DNA of 64,000 bases from an uncultured Saprospiraceae bacterium. GTDB lineage: Bacteria; Bacteroidota; Bacteroidia; Chitinophagales; Saprospiraceae. The stretch lies in assembly GCA_905480605.1 (NCBI GenBank), contig CAJQRD010000016.1:169992-233991 (forward strand), read 5' to 3'. The translations under genes and the position numbers were made by a program. Below the pieces are notes generated by a model. It saw only the letters and a list, made by a program, of their open reading frames with translations, was not told the origin of the DNA and searched no databases. Shown in pieces: positions 11,077 through 21,500 of this stretch (the first letter of the stretch is position 1; each line of letters opens with the position of its first letter).

Positions 11077-11886
11077 CTAATTACAATCAAAATCATCAAC
11101 ATTTAACTGAGGCCAACTTCTAGGTGCTGGCGGTCTTTGTCCATTGTCAAGGACTAAGGCCTCTGGATATCTGGTTTTAATCTCACTCCATCTTAGAACT
11201 TCCCAATTACCTTCGTTGTATTTTTCCAATTTTGTATCATGCAGAGTGCCTGATATTGCTTTATCGATCAGTGGCCACCATAAACTCTCAGTATCTCTGT
11301 CCCAAAGAACAAAAGCATCAATTCCATCCCATATTTCTGGTTCATAATAAGTATAGCCGGAAACAGCAAAAGTCAAAGTTTGGCCACAATACTCTCTAGT
11401 ATAAACAGCTCCTAAATTGGCAAGTACACAATAAGCTATCATGATTGGTTCACCATTGATGACTTCATTAATTACTTCATGCGAAATCATCAATTCATAA
11501 GGATAGACCTTTGTATAATTTGGGGCATGCACAACAAGACACCGTTCGCTTTCTTCATAAAAGTTTTCAATTGTATTGATGTCAACATATTGTGGATCAA
11601 TTAAAGCGGGAAATATTTCACGGCCGAGGCCATAAAGCAAATTACATTCGTTCAACTCCCATTCTGTAATTTTAAAATGAGAAGTTATTTCATCGCCAGC
11701 CCACAGATAAGTATCACTTCCACTTTCATAAACTTTACCAATATTTCTAAAATAAGAATCACATGGGTCAAAATCAATATTTCTAACACTTTCCTCTTCT
11801 TCAATTACTTCTATAACAGGATCAATCCTCTTCTCACAAGAAAAGAAAATTACTGATATTGATAAAAGGAAAAGTCTCACGATCAT
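11077..11886 (-). CDS. DUF3179 family lipoprotein
   Basis: This is a secreted lipoprotein of 269 residues from ATG 11886; the frame is open further upstream to 11979, but that stretch overlaps the terminator of the preceding SusD gene. The signal peptide MIVRLFLLSISVIFFSC ends in a lipobox Cys at residue 17. The middle resembles DUF3179: YPYELMISHEVINEVINGEP, IMIAYCVLANLGAVY, LTFAVSGY and LWDRDTESLWWPLIDKAISG, ending with RYPEALVL. The usual CPLC motif reads CVLA here, so one Cys is lost. The function of the family is unknown. The gene ends 15 bases before an ATG in the recombinase frame. Confidence 0.75.
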   Translation of the reverse strand: MIVRLFLLSISVIFFSCEKRIDPVIEVIEEEESVRNIDFDPCDSYFRNIGKVYESGSDTYLWAGDEITSHFKITEWELNECNLLYGLGREIFPALIDPQYVDINTIENFYEESERCLVVHAPNYTKVYPYELMISHEVINEVINGEPIMIAYCVLANLGAVYTREYCGQTLTFAVSGYTYYEPEIWDGIDAFVLWDRDTESLWWPLIDKAISGTLHDTKLEKYNEGNWEVLRWSEIKTRYPEALVLDNGQRPPAPRSWPQLNVDDFDCN

Positions 11887-11960
11887 TCTAATTTTTTTAT
11901 AACCCCTAAAATACAACAGAACCAGCAAAAAAAAGGTTTTAAGGGCGACAATTCCAAATA

Positions 11961-11994
11961 AATAAAAAGCCCAAGTCACAAATGCGACTTGGGC
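11961..11994 (-). terminator. Intrinsic terminator of the susD gene
   Basis: A perfect 9-bp stem GCCCAAGTC/GACTTGGGC with an 8-nt loop is followed on the minus strand by TTTTTATTTATT. It lies 29 bases after the SusD stop codon. Confidence 0.9.
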
Positions 11995-12022
11995 CTAATA
12001 TAATTTTAAACATGTAGATGGA

Positions 12023-13453
12023 TTAGTTTACGTCCCACCACATTTTAGCGTTTAAGTCATTAATATTGCTTGTAGTAGCGTCTAAGTTAGCACCATTTCT
12101 AGTATCCTCAGAAATAGGATAAGGTAATCTAACTGGAATAGAAGGATTACTAGCTGCAGCAGGAACTGCCAAAACTGGATAATCTAATCTTCTCCATTCA
12201 GCCCATCCTTGCATTCCATTCATATAGAAAGCCAACCACTTTTGCGTTCCTAAAGACTCTTTCCAATTAGAAGAGTTATAAGGATTAGCAGTCAAATAAG
12301 CTGCCACATCTGTATATCCCCAGTAATTCATAGAAGCTGTAATTCCTGCATCGTAATACATTCCTGCATCACCAGAAGTATAACCTCTTTCGATAGCTTC
12401 AGCCATTAAGAAAGAAACTTCAGCAAAATCCATAATTACATGTGGTGCAACATTTGATCTAACACCGCCACTTGGACGAGAAGTTACGCTTTTCAAAGCA
12501 AAAGCTTCAGCATCAGTTAAACCATAAGGCATTCCATTAAATTCATTGTCATTATTAACAGCTGCATAAGCTTCAATTCTAGGATCGCCTAATTCTTTCA
12601 ACTTGTTTACTAATACATCAGAAACAGCAAAATCATCTCTTGTATTGATTACATTATCAACATAAAGAGGATTAGAAAGAGCTGGCTCATTATTAAATAC
12701 AAACAAACCATTTTCAGCATTACTAGAAATAGTACCGTATCCAATAGCCTTACTTACATAAGTTGAAGCCATTCCAGAATCTGCATCAGCAGCTCTCATT
12801 GCCATTCTTAAAAGCAAAGAAGCTCCTAAGCTTTTCCAAGAGGCAACATCTCCTCCGAAAATTACATCCCCAGTATCAAAAGAACCACTGCTAGCATCTA
12901 ATGATCCAACAGCTGCATCTAATTTTGAAAGCAAAGCTGCATAAATAGATTCTTGTGAATCATAAGAAGGATTAGGAAACTCAGGACTTAATGCTTGAGT
13001 ATAAGGAACTGCTCCCCAACTATCTGTAATTGTTTGAAATGCATCAGACATTATAATGTCAATAATAGCCAGTTGATTGGTTTTTTTAGCAGCAAGAATA
13101 TTTTCGTCAGCTATAATTTTATTTTTAGCTACCGTCAATTCATTTAAAACTCCTGCGTAAAAGGTTGTCCAAGAGCCGTCAAAAGAATTTGCATCAACTA
13201 AGTATCTAGACTCTTCTGCATATTCGTTTTGTGACCATTGCTGAACCATTAATAAACCCCATTCTGCATTTAAACCTCTACTGTGCATTGCGTTGTATAG
13301 GGAGAACTGAGCCTGCGTTAATAAATTTTGAGCAGGTACATTTGTTGGATTATTTGGGTCTACATTTAGATCGGTTATATCACCACAACTTGTAATCGAT
13401 ATGAATACAACTCCTAAAGTAAGAACCCAAATTTTATTTAAATATTTTCTCAT
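12023..13453 (-). CDS. SusD/RagB-like nutrient-binding lipoprotein
   Basis: This is the surface lipoprotein that caps a SusC transporter and captures ligand at the outer membrane. It has 476 residues. A signal peptide ends in the lipobox SITSC (Cys 23), followed by the typical DLNVDPNNPTNVPAQNLLTQAQ start of the mature protein, which fits the SusD-like_2 subgroup. The C-terminal part has NYWGYTD and WAEWRRLDYPVL. It follows the SusC gene by 21 bases and ends before a strong terminator, so the pair forms one unit. The ligand cannot be read from sequence. Confidence 0.93.
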   Translation of the reverse strand: MRKYLNKIWVLTLGVVFISITSCGDITDLNVDPNNPTNVPAQNLLTQAQFSLYNAMHSRGLNAEWGLLMVQQWSQNEYAEESRYLVDANSFDGSWTTFYAGVLNELTVAKNKIIADENILAAKKTNQLAIIDIIMSDAFQTITDSWGAVPYTQALSPEFPNPSYDSQESIYAALLSKLDAAVGSLDASSGSFDTGDVIFGGDVASWKSLGASLLLRMAMRAADADSGMASTYVSKAIGYGTISSNAENGLFVFNNEPALSNPLYVDNVINTRDDFAVSDVLVNKLKELGDPRIEAYAAVNNDNEFNGMPYGLTDAEAFALKSVTSRPSGGVRSNVAPHVIMDFAEVSFLMAEAIERGYTSGDAGMYYDAGITASMNYWGYTDVAAYLTANPYNSSNWKESLGTQKWLAFYMNGMQGWAEWRRLDYPVLAVPAAASNPSIPVRLPYPISEDTRNGANLDATTSNINDLNAKMWWDVN

Positions 13454-13474
13454 TTTTAAATTTGTTTTTTGATT

Positions 13475-16400
13475 CTATAATTTGAAAGAAATGTTAACAC
13501 CAATTGAACTTGTTGGTGGAACTTGAGCATTCTCAAGACCTTGTCTGTTACCTGATCCAGATACTACCTGTGGATCAAGGAAAGGAAGATCAGAAGAAAG
13601 GATTGCTAAGTTACGAGCACTAATACCAATAGATAAATCTCTTATCCCAGTCTTACTCAAGATGCTGTTAGGAATAGTGTAACCCAATCTCAATTCTCTT
13701 AATTTAACGAAATCTGATTTATAAATATTTGGTGCTGCTCTTCTCCAGTAAGTTTGGTAATAAGTCTGAGGATCAATAGCAACATCATTTTGAGTACCAT
13801 CTTCTTTAACACCGTCTAGTATCATTCCGTTTTCTCTAATGTCATTTTGACCATTATAGCTAACAGTTTCTGGATGCATTCCAGAATACTTAGACCATTG
13901 CAAAGAAGTAGAGTGCATAATTCCACCCATTTGGAAATCTAATAAACCACCTAAAGTAAATCCTTTAAAGTTTATGTCAGCAGAAAAACCACCAACCCAA
14001 TCAGCTAAAGCTGATCCTAAATAAACTCTATCATCAGTAAACATATATGCTCCATCAGCACCAACCATTCTATCTCCATTATCATTGTAGATATAATCTT
14101 GACCGTAAAGAGCCATGTATTTTTGACCTTCCTGAACTCTTAAATCAGCAGCCCATGTTCCTCCCAAAGCAATACTTTCAACACCATCAGCCAATTCAAC
14201 AACTTTGTTGTTTAGCTTCGAAATGTTAAATCCTAAGTTTAAAGAGAAATCTTTTGTTTGGATTGGAGTACCATAAAGTTGTACTTCAATTCCAGAGTTT
14301 TCCATTTCACCTGAATTTAATATTCTTGATGTATATCCAGTAGAAGCAGAAGATGGTACAGAGAATATTTGATCTTTTGTATTTCTTTTGAAATATGCAA
14401 TATCAATTCCTAATCTGTCAGCAAAGAATCTTGCATCAGCACCAAACTCTATTTCAGTTGTTCTTTCAGGCTTCAAGAATGGATTATTCTGAGCATTTGG
14501 AACAGCATATCTTGGATCAGTTCCAAAGTTAGGCGTTTGAGGAGAGAACACATCAAATAATTGATATGCACCTGCATCGTTTCCTGCTTGAGCATAAGAA
14601 GCTCTTATTTTCAAGAATGACAATCCATTTACAGCGTCAAAGTTACCTAATTCAGAAATTACACCACTAAGTGTAACTGATGGATAGAAGTAACTATTTT
14701 CACCTTCGGGTAATGTAGAAGACCAGTCATTTCTAGCTGTAAAATCTACATACATCCAATTATCAAAACCGAAAGAAGCAGAACCCATTACTGAATTAAT
14801 TCCTCTTCCAACTTCACTAGAAGAAAAAGAAGGAGCAGCAGCAGAGTTACTAACATTGAAGAAACCTTCTAAAGATAAACCACCGTTTGTTGATGCTGTA
14901 GTTGTTCTTCTAGTTTGTCTCATTCTATTTCCACCTACAAAAGCATTTAAAGAAAACCTGTCTGATAAACTCGTTTGATAATTTAATCTAGCTTCTAAGT
15001 TTGTTTCAGAAAATCTGATTTCTCTTTCTTGGTAAAGAGCCGTTTCAACTGAAGCAATCGGAATGCCTGCTCTATCAGAAGTTTGATAAAAATCAGTACC
15101 TAAATTACCTGTTGCTGTAAGGCCTTCAGCCAATTCAATAGATAAACCAGCTCCACCAATAAACCTATTTCTAGTATCTTCTTGCAAATAGTTTTCTCTT
15201 ACCCAATAAGGGTTATCAAAGAAGTTAGGAGAAGAATCGTATCTAAGCAAGTTACCATCACCATCAACTATTGGTCCTACAGCATTCCATGCTTGTTGCG
15301 AACCATCAGTTCTTGTTGAATTTTTCAATCTATCAACATCTAACTGTGTTTGCCACCATTGAGTGAAAGCTTGAAGCGGGTTACCATTATTATAACCTGT
15401 GATATTTCTATTCTCACCATTAGTCACAATATAGTTACCGTTAATACGAACGTTGATTCTTTCATGAACATCATAATCTGTTTTTAAAGAGAATGAATTT
15501 CTTTTTAAAGAACCATTAGGAATTGTTCCTGTTGCATCAAGATTTGTATAACCAAATCTGAATCTACCAAGATCATTTCCTCCTGTTACACCAACATTTG
15601 TAGTTCTAGTTGCTCCAGTTTCAAAGAAATCTTCGTAACCAGCATTTGGAGCAACCCAAGGTCTAGTTTCTTTGTAGCTAGATGCTCCTTCATCCCAAGA
15701 ATCCCAATGTCTAACTTGAGTATTAGGATCATATTTAGGGCCCCATGCACCATCTTTAGAATAAGCAGGTGTCAAATATGTGGTTCCATCTTGGATAACC
15801 TCATAAAATCCAGAGGCAGTTCCAGCGATATCTCCTCCTCCATATTGTTGTTGGTGAGGAATTAGGTTTCTTACTTTATCAAAATTTAGCTGACTGCTAA
15901 TTTCAATACCCAATCCTTTTTTTCGATTTCCGCTTTTAGTAGTAATTTGGATTACACCATTTGCTCCTCTTTGGCCATATAAAGCAGTAGCGGCAGCACC
16001 TTTAAGTACTATCATTGATGCTACACTTTCTGGATCAATATCAGCAGCAGCATTTCCATAATCATAAGCTACAGCGCCACCAAATCCTCTTTGTTGGCTT
16101 GAATTAGAAAGATTTCCATTATCGATTGGAATACCATCAATTACAAATAAAGGTTGATTGTTTCCTAAGAAAGAATTTGATCCTCTAATCGTAATTCTTG
16201 AAGAACCACCCAAACTTGAAGGGCTACCTGAGATTTGAACTCCGGCAATTTTACCTTGTAAAGAATTAATGATATTAGTTTCTTTGGCTCTACTGATTTC
16301 TTCACCATCAATTTTTGTAACGGCATAGCCCAAAGATTTTTCCTCACGCTCAATACCAAGTGCAGTTACTACAACTTCACTTAATAATTCACCTTCAGAT

Positions 16401-16678
16401 AAAGTGATGTTAACAGTTGATGTATCTGTTATATCAACGTCTTGCGTTGTATATCCTGTGTAACTAACAACCAAGGTGTTAATTCCAGTTGGAACATCTA
16501 AAGAATAATTTCCATCGATATCAGTAATCGTACCGATAGTAGTTCCCTTAACCAAAACATTAGCTCCGATAAGTGGGGTACCACTTGTATCCGTTATGTT
16601 ACCTGTAACTGTCCGCTGAGCGAACGTCATTGAGGCACAGACGAACATCATTGTAAAAAGTAAAAAGACTTTTTTCAT
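13475..16678 (-). CDS. SusC/RagA family TonB-linked outer membrane protein
   Basis: This is a TonB-dependent importer of 1067 residues. It has a signal peptide (about residues 1-20, ending TFAQ), a carboxypeptidase-regulatory-like domain (about 22-105, RTVTGNITDTSGTPLIGANV), the SusC segment GELLSEVVVTALGIEREEKS, a plug domain with IRGSNSFLGNNQPLFVIDG, then a beta-barrel ending IGVNISFKL. SusC proteins import oligomeric nutrients with their SusD partner, encoded directly downstream. No glycoside hydrolase is adjacent; the nearest upstream gene is a secreted subtilase. Confidence 0.95.
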   Translation of the reverse strand: MKKVFLLFTMMFVCASMTFAQRTVTGNITDTSGTPLIGANVLVKGTTIGTITDIDGNYSLDVPTGINTLVVSYTGYTTQDVDITDTSTVNITLSEGELLSEVVVTALGIEREEKSLGYAVTKIDGEEISRAKETNIINSLQGKIAGVQISGSPSSLGGSSRITIRGSNSFLGNNQPLFVIDGIPIDNGNLSNSSQQRGFGGAVAYDYGNAAADIDPESVASMIVLKGAAATALYGQRGANGVIQITTKSGNRKKGLGIEISSQLNFDKVRNLIPHQQQYGGGDIAGTASGFYEVIQDGTTYLTPAYSKDGAWGPKYDPNTQVRHWDSWDEGASSYKETRPWVAPNAGYEDFFETGATRTTNVGVTGGNDLGRFRFGYTNLDATGTIPNGSLKRNSFSLKTDYDVHERINVRINGNYIVTNGENRNITGYNNGNPLQAFTQWWQTQLDVDRLKNSTRTDGSQQAWNAVGPIVDGDGNLLRYDSSPNFFDNPYWVRENYLQEDTRNRFIGGAGLSIELAEGLTATGNLGTDFYQTSDRAGIPIASVETALYQEREIRFSETNLEARLNYQTSLSDRFSLNAFVGGNRMRQTRRTTTASTNGGLSLEGFFNVSNSAAAPSFSSSEVGRGINSVMGSASFGFDNWMYVDFTARNDWSSTLPEGENSYFYPSVTLSGVISELGNFDAVNGLSFLKIRASYAQAGNDAGAYQLFDVFSPQTPNFGTDPRYAVPNAQNNPFLKPERTTEIEFGADARFFADRLGIDIAYFKRNTKDQIFSVPSSASTGYTSRILNSGEMENSGIEVQLYGTPIQTKDFSLNLGFNISKLNNKVVELADGVESIALGGTWAADLRVQEGQKYMALYGQDYIYNDNGDRMVGADGAYMFTDDRVYLGSALADWVGGFSADINFKGFTLGGLLDFQMGGIMHSTSLQWSKYSGMHPETVSYNGQNDIRENGMILDGVKEDGTQNDVAIDPQTYYQTYWRRAAPNIYKSDFVKLRELRLGYTIPNSILSKTGIRDLSIGISARNLAILSSDLPFLDPQVVSGSGNRQGLENAQVPPTSSIGVNISFKL

Positions 16679-17008
16679 AGTTTCTGATTTATTTAAAAAA
16701 ATTAAAAAACGAAATGCTTGATTATTAATACTTTACAGAATGAAAAAAGTAATTATAAATTATCATTCTGCAGACAATTAAGATCCAAACAATGTCGCTT
16801 AGAATAACTGAAAGACTAATTTAGTTAATATTTCCTTAACATAAGATTATTATGTCGTTTTATTTTCAATGCTCTTTATACAATAAGCTATAAAAGCTCA
16901 ATTAATAGCAAAATGTGGAATTTTATAAACTAAACTTGGAGTATAATAAATAACAAGACCTCTATTTTGAAAAGCTGAGGTCCACTACAAATTATTTTGT
17001 TAAATTGA
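16679..17008. other. Intergenic region upstream of susC with leader hairpin
   Basis: This AT-rich spacer has no gene. An 8-bp inverted repeat CAGAATGA/TCATTCTG (16736-16743 and 16763-16770) lies in the presumed leader of the SusC mRNA. No convincing promoter matching TAnnTTTG was found on the minus strand. Confidence 0.4.
16957..16982 (-). terminator. Candidate terminator of the S8 protease gene
   Basis: The inverted repeat GACCTC/GAGGTC with a 14-nt A/T-rich loop is followed on the minus strand by TTGTTATTTATT. It lies 27 bases after the protease stop. The stem is short, so termination is likely but not certain. Confidence 0.5.
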
Positions 17009-20000
17009 TTATTCAATAATAATTGTTCCAAAGGACGATAATTCATTATCAACAAGATGAATGAGATATGATCCACTTTCATAAGAGCTTAGGTCTAATT
17101 TTGTGCCCTTCTTGGAAGATCCAATCTTAAAAGTCTCTATTTTTTGTCCAAGGCTATTAATGATAGTTATTACTATATGATTTTTAGTATTATTATCAAT
17201 TATCAATACTTCAGATACTGGATTTGGATAAAATTTTATGTGATCTTCAATTCGATTATCATTTAATGAAGTTGTTAAATCCAAAATTTCAGATTTTCTA
17301 TTGCATTCATTATCGAAAGTAAGTACATAATAAGCGGCTAATTCACCATTAAACTTGTATATACGATCATTTTCGTTAACTAGCATCTCATCATTTTTAA
17401 ACCATTGGTAACTGTCGGCCGATTTCAAACTTGCCAATGTAGTAGGGTTTGATTCAATCACCCTATTGGGCTCCAATGTAGATTCCACGATTAACACCTC
17501 AGTATTATAAGATGATGTATTTCCATTATTATCAGAAATAATTAAAACAACCTCATGTTGACCAATATCACCAAATGCATAAGACAGGTTTTGCTCAGAT
17601 GAGACATTCTCTCCATCAACCCACCAACCCCAAGTATCTACATTGCCTTGACTCAGGTCAGAAAACTGACTTATGCCTTCTAAACACAAGAATTCAGAAT
17701 CATAATCTGAAAAGATAACCTCCCCACATGCATTTTGTATCCAACCCTCAGAATTATCCACTGTACTGTTATTCCCCACAGCTATGGTTGAAGGTCCTAT
17801 ATGATTAACATTAGAAATATCTAAAAAGTCAAAGCACAGTTTGTCTCTATAATTTATACTAATTGTAGAGTTTTGACCAATTAACATTGACCGTTGATTA
17901 ATAGTGGAATTAATATTGAAGTTACTTTGAATTGAAAGAACTGTATTGTTGTTAAGTTCTAAATTACAGCCGAGATCTAAATCTAAACTTTCAATTACAA
18001 CATCATCTATAATATTTAGATCAGATTCTAAAATAGAAACTTGCATAAAAGTCGATTCATTAGAATAGAGATTAACTACAGAGTTAGAAACAAATACTGG
18101 TATAGTTAGTGATTTATTTCCAATATTAAAATCAAAATCTCCTAAACTACTATTTACATTTATGACAGAACTTCGATTAGAAGTGAATTGATTTAATGTT
18201 CGTATATCAAATCCAGAATATAAATTCAACTCAGAATTTAGCAATGAAAATTCAGAATTTAGTGCTGACTCATTTGAAATTACAGAATCAATATTAGCAA
18301 TTACATTATCAAAAATTAAATTCCCACTTTTTATGTCCAGAGAATGAAGATTTATATTTGAACTTTGAACCTTATAAGCAGCATTATTTTCTGATGCTAT
18401 TTCTAATTTAAGATTTTCAGTTTTTGTCTCATTTAAATTAATGTTGACTTCCCCACTTGATAAGGAATTTTGAATTATTGTACCATTTTTTATCAAGAGC
18501 TCATCTGAGGCCATAGATATAGCTCCTCGATTCAAAACCGAAAAATCATTTAAATCTATTGAAAACTTCTTTTTTGTAAATACTGATATTGCGCCTATTT
18601 CTGAATTGGAATCGCAAGTGATAACATCATTTTGCATCAGTGAATTATCATCTACAACTATTTTATAATTTCCTGAGGGAATTAACCCCGCCGATGAACC
18701 ACCAGATGTCAAACTCCAATGGTTTGAATCAGACCAATTGCCAGATCCATTTATCCAAAAAAGATTGGTTAATGAGCTGGTAGAAGATTCGTAGTCAATT
18801 ATAATACTAAAATTTTGTTCCAAGTTTTGAAGAGTGGACTTATGTGAAATTGAAACAGTATAAGTTCTTTCTTCTGCATCTTTTATAAATACTTGTTCCA
18901 CATTGTCACGAAAATTATCGCCAGTCTTCGCATTTAGAGAAGGATTGTTCGGATCTAAGATATATGGAAAAAAGATGTTATTGTTTTCATCAGATATCTT
19001 AACATCTAGATCATTTACCAGCATAGAATTAACAGGATCCAAAGAAGAGGCGACAGGATTACCAGAAGGATCTGTCCAAACTATTGTTACCTTAACTGAA
19101 GTGTTCTCCTTTGGATTAATTTCATATTCTAGCGTCTCTCCATTTTGTAAGGTAGCATCAAATATTTGCTTATCACTTTGATTTTTATTCAATAGATAAT
19201 TACACGCTTTTTTTATGTTTAAAAGGCCCCATCCAAATCTATAGTCTGGCCCTAAATCTCCCGTTTGATTTGCCGTATGAATTGCTAAAGACTTAAGAGC
19301 AGATGCTGTCAAAAATGTATTGCTTAATGACTTATTAAGTTCTTGTACAAGAGCCAATCCACCACAAGCCGCAGGAGAAGAAAATGATGTGCCATTAGTT
19401 GTCTGGTAATCATTATCAGCTCCCCCGCCCGATGTTAAAATATCAACACCAATAGAAACAATATCTGGCTTAATTCTTCCATCATCCGTTGGGCCCCATC
19501 CACTAAACGTACTCATTTTAATATTTTGAGGACTATCATAACCTACTGTTGATTTTCTTGCCGCTCCTACTATTAAAACATTTTTAGATGTGCTAGCTCC
19601 TGCTACAGTATCATAGGGACCATCAGAAGGGAAAGAACCATTTCCGCTATCACCTCTATCATTACCTGCAGATTTTACTATCAAATATTTGGGTGAAGCA
19701 AAAGCGATATCATCCCATGTTTTGGCATTGTTGTCGTAAAATCCAAATCTCCAATCTTCTTCATCACTTATATCAGAATCTCCGTACCATTGTCCGTCAT
19801 TCCATCCAGTTATTAAACCATAAGAATGATTTGAAACAACAATTTCTTTGAATGTTTGAGACTCAACCATTTCCTCTGTATCATTATTAAAATCATAAGC
19901 AATTCCTTCAGCAAGAGGAGCCATACCTTTTGAAGCAATGTTCAATCCGCTTCCTAATAATGTTCCAGCAACACCTGTAGAATGATTACTAAATGAAGTT

Positions 20001-20428
20001 GCTGCAGCTCCATCAAAATATTTAATTCTTCCTTTAAATTCTTCATGCGTCGTTCTAATTAACCCACCATCCCAAATTCCAATATTCATATTTTCACCTT
20101 CTAGAAACAAGCCCAATTCTCCACCTGGTCTTACAGCATCTACTTCCATCGCAGCAGCAGCATCATTGTTGAAACTTTTTCTAAAAAGAGGTTGTCCATT
20201 CTGAACATCAAAAATTTGATGTCCCTTTTTGTTTAAATAATTAGCATCGTAATCACTGCTTATTTTTTTATCATTAATAAAAGAATTGACCCTTGATAAT
20301 CGATTGCCATTATCAATTTTAATTTCTAATAATAATTTTTCAAGATTGCTTTCTACCTTTGGAGTCAGGTGTTGTGCATTCAAAGAAAAAGACAAACAAA
20401 CAATGGTGAATAAGAATATTATTTTCAT
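17009..20428 (-). CDS. Secreted S8 subtilisin-family peptidase with T9SS sorting domain
   Basis: This is a secreted serine protease of 1139 residues. A signal peptide (residues 1-19, ending LNAQ) leads to the catalytic triad: Asp120 in IGIWDGG, His149 in NHSTGVAGTLLGSG and Ser348 in NGTSFSSPAACGG; the oxyanion Asn256 is in KSAGNDRGD. A long middle region (about 560-900) rich in Asn/Ser/Leu looks like a beta-helix-type repeat, followed by a PKD-like stretch (DLSQGNVDTWGWWVDGENVS). The last ~75 residues (IKFYPNPVSEVLIIDN, GSYLIHLVDN) form a type A C-terminal sorting domain for the type IX secretion system. It is flanked on both sides by Sus modules, so it may release peptides that one of them imports (inference). 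Confidence 0.92.
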   Translation of the reverse strand: MKIIFLFTIVCLSFSLNAQHLTPKVESNLEKLLLEIKIDNGNRLSRVNSFINDKKISSDYDANYLNKKGHQIFDVQNGQPLFRKSFNNDAAAAMEVDAVRPGGELGLFLEGENMNIGIWDGGLIRTTHEEFKGRIKYFDGAAATSFSNHSTGVAGTLLGSGLNIASKGMAPLAEGIAYDFNNDTEEMVESQTFKEIVVSNHSYGLITGWNDGQWYGDSDISDEEDWRFGFYDNNAKTWDDIAFASPKYLIVKSAGNDRGDSGNGSFPSDGPYDTVAGASTSKNVLIVGAARKSTVGYDSPQNIKMSTFSGWGPTDDGRIKPDIVSIGVDILTSGGGADNDYQTTNGTSFSSPAACGGLALVQELNKSLSNTFLTASALKSLAIHTANQTGDLGPDYRFGWGLLNIKKACNYLLNKNQSDKQIFDATLQNGETLEYEINPKENTSVKVTIVWTDPSGNPVASSLDPVNSMLVNDLDVKISDENNNIFFPYILDPNNPSLNAKTGDNFRDNVEQVFIKDAEERTYTVSISHKSTLQNLEQNFSIIIDYESSTSSLTNLFWINGSGNWSDSNHWSLTSGGSSAGLIPSGNYKIVVDDNSLMQNDVITCDSNSEIGAISVFTKKKFSIDLNDFSVLNRGAISMASDELLIKNGTIIQNSLSSGEVNINLNETKTENLKLEIASENNAAYKVQSSNINLHSLDIKSGNLIFDNVIANIDSVISNESALNSEFSLLNSELNLYSGFDIRTLNQFTSNRSSVINVNSSLGDFDFNIGNKSLTIPVFVSNSVVNLYSNESTFMQVSILESDLNIIDDVVIESLDLDLGCNLELNNNTVLSIQSNFNINSTINQRSMLIGQNSTISINYRDKLCFDFLDISNVNHIGPSTIAVGNNSTVDNSEGWIQNACGEVIFSDYDSEFLCLEGISQFSDLSQGNVDTWGWWVDGENVSSEQNLSYAFGDIGQHEVVLIISDNNGNTSSYNTEVLIVESTLEPNRVIESNPTTLASLKSADSYQWFKNDEMLVNENDRIYKFNGELAAYYVLTFDNECNRKSEILDLTTSLNDNRIEDHIKFYPNPVSEVLIIDNNTKNHIVITIINSLGQKIETFKIGSSKKGTKLDLSSYESGSYLIHLVDNELSSFGTIIIE

Positions 20429-20601
20429 TTAAAAAGATTATAAGTATGAAATTTCAAGAAGTTACTGAATTAAAGAAAGCCAGTTTGACGTTTTAAAAAT
20501 CATAAACTTCTCTAAGTCTATTAAGATTTAATTAGTTTACTTAAAGTAAGGCAAAAATTAGAGATTCTAATCTAAAAGCAAATTATTGTCGTTGCTATTA
20601 A

Positions 20602-20636
20602 CAAAAAAAAGCCAACCTAAATTAATAAGCTGGCTT
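20602..20636 (-). terminator. Intrinsic terminator of the second Sus operon
   Basis: The minus strand reads AAGCCA-loop-TGGCTT followed by TTTTTT. It lies 21 bases after the stop of the last lipoprotein gene of the operon. Confidence 0.8.
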
Positions 20637-20656
20637 TCTTTCTATTTTTTAACAGA

Positions 20657-21475
20657 CTACTTCGTCATTGGCGGCCAATCATTGCCATCCTGTCTTGTCA
20701 ATTCAACAGTTCCAAAGTCACCATAAGTATCTGACCATTTGAATTTAAATACAGGACCACCAGATTCAATCACTTCTTCCAATTTCCAAGATTCACCGTA
20801 TTGATCTGTTCCTGCAATGTTAACAACACCACAGAGGTGTGTAAATAAAATTGTACCTGTAGGAACAAGACCTGCGCTAAGTGTTTCAAATGAACCAAAA
20901 GAAAAGTCACTTATTTTGTATGTCCCTGGAGTATTATCAAAAATTTCAAACTCGACTGTCCCTGTAAAATCTTCACCAGCCCAATTTTCTGTATGAACAT
21001 AATCAGCAGTACCTGCTAAGTTCGATTCACAAGTAACTGAAATTTTATATGTAACCGGATTAGAATTAGCCAAGGTAACATCTGCTGATGTTAATACAAT
21101 AGTAAGATCTATATTTTCATCTTCATCAATGTTATCTGGATTAATTTGTATCGGCAATATTCCAGAAGTTGCTCCTGCAGCTATTGTTCCTGTATTTGAA
21201 ACTAAAGTATAGTGAACATTCTCAATAGCATTTGACAAAGAATCTACTACCTCAAATGTAAAATCGATTGGAGCAGTTTGAGGAACAGCAATTAAATTTA
21301 CTTGACCAGTAAAGTCTACTGGCTGGTTATCTCCTGCTCTTAAGTAGATAAAAGTAGTAGTAGTGTTATCTAACCCTACATACTCACCTTGGAGTGTTCT
21401 AACTATTTCATCATTACATGAATTAAATAAGAAAATTCCTGTTATACCTAAAACTAATAAATATATATTTTTCAT
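20657..21475 (-). CDS. Surface lipoprotein of the second Sus operon, Calx-beta/DUF1735-like
   Basis: This predicted lipoprotein has 272 residues from ATG 21475; the longer frame to 21514 would overlap the susD stop. The signal peptide MKNIYLLVLGITGIFLFNSC ends in a lipobox Cys (residue 20). The mature part opens with a beta-sandwich-like segment (VDFTGQVNLIAVPQTAPIDF, NVHYTLVSNTGTI, LPIQINPDNIDEDENIDLTI) resembling Calx-beta or DUF1735/DUF4843-type domains that accompany SusD. The C-terminal half is unassigned. It is the last gene of the SusC-SusD-lipoprotein unit and probably helps ligand capture. The family assignment is tentative. Confidence 0.7.
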   Translation of the reverse strand: MKNIYLLVLGITGIFLFNSCNDEIVRTLQGEYVGLDNTTTTFIYLRAGDNQPVDFTGQVNLIAVPQTAPIDFTFEVVDSLSNAIENVHYTLVSNTGTIAAGATSGILPIQINPDNIDEDENIDLTIVLTSADVTLANSNPVTYKISVTCESNLAGTADYVHTENWAGEDFTGTVEFEIFDNTPGTYKISDFSFGSFETLSAGLVPTGTILFTHLCGVVNIAGTDQYGESWKLEEVIESGGPVFKFKWSDTYGDFGTVELTRQDGNDWPPMTK

Positions 21476-21500
21476 TAAATATTGATTTTTAAATTTATAA

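Noticed and set aside
11887..11979. Longer start for the DUF3179 lipoprotein
   Set aside because: It would run through the terminator hairpin of the upstream gene and hide a good signal peptide beginning at 11886.
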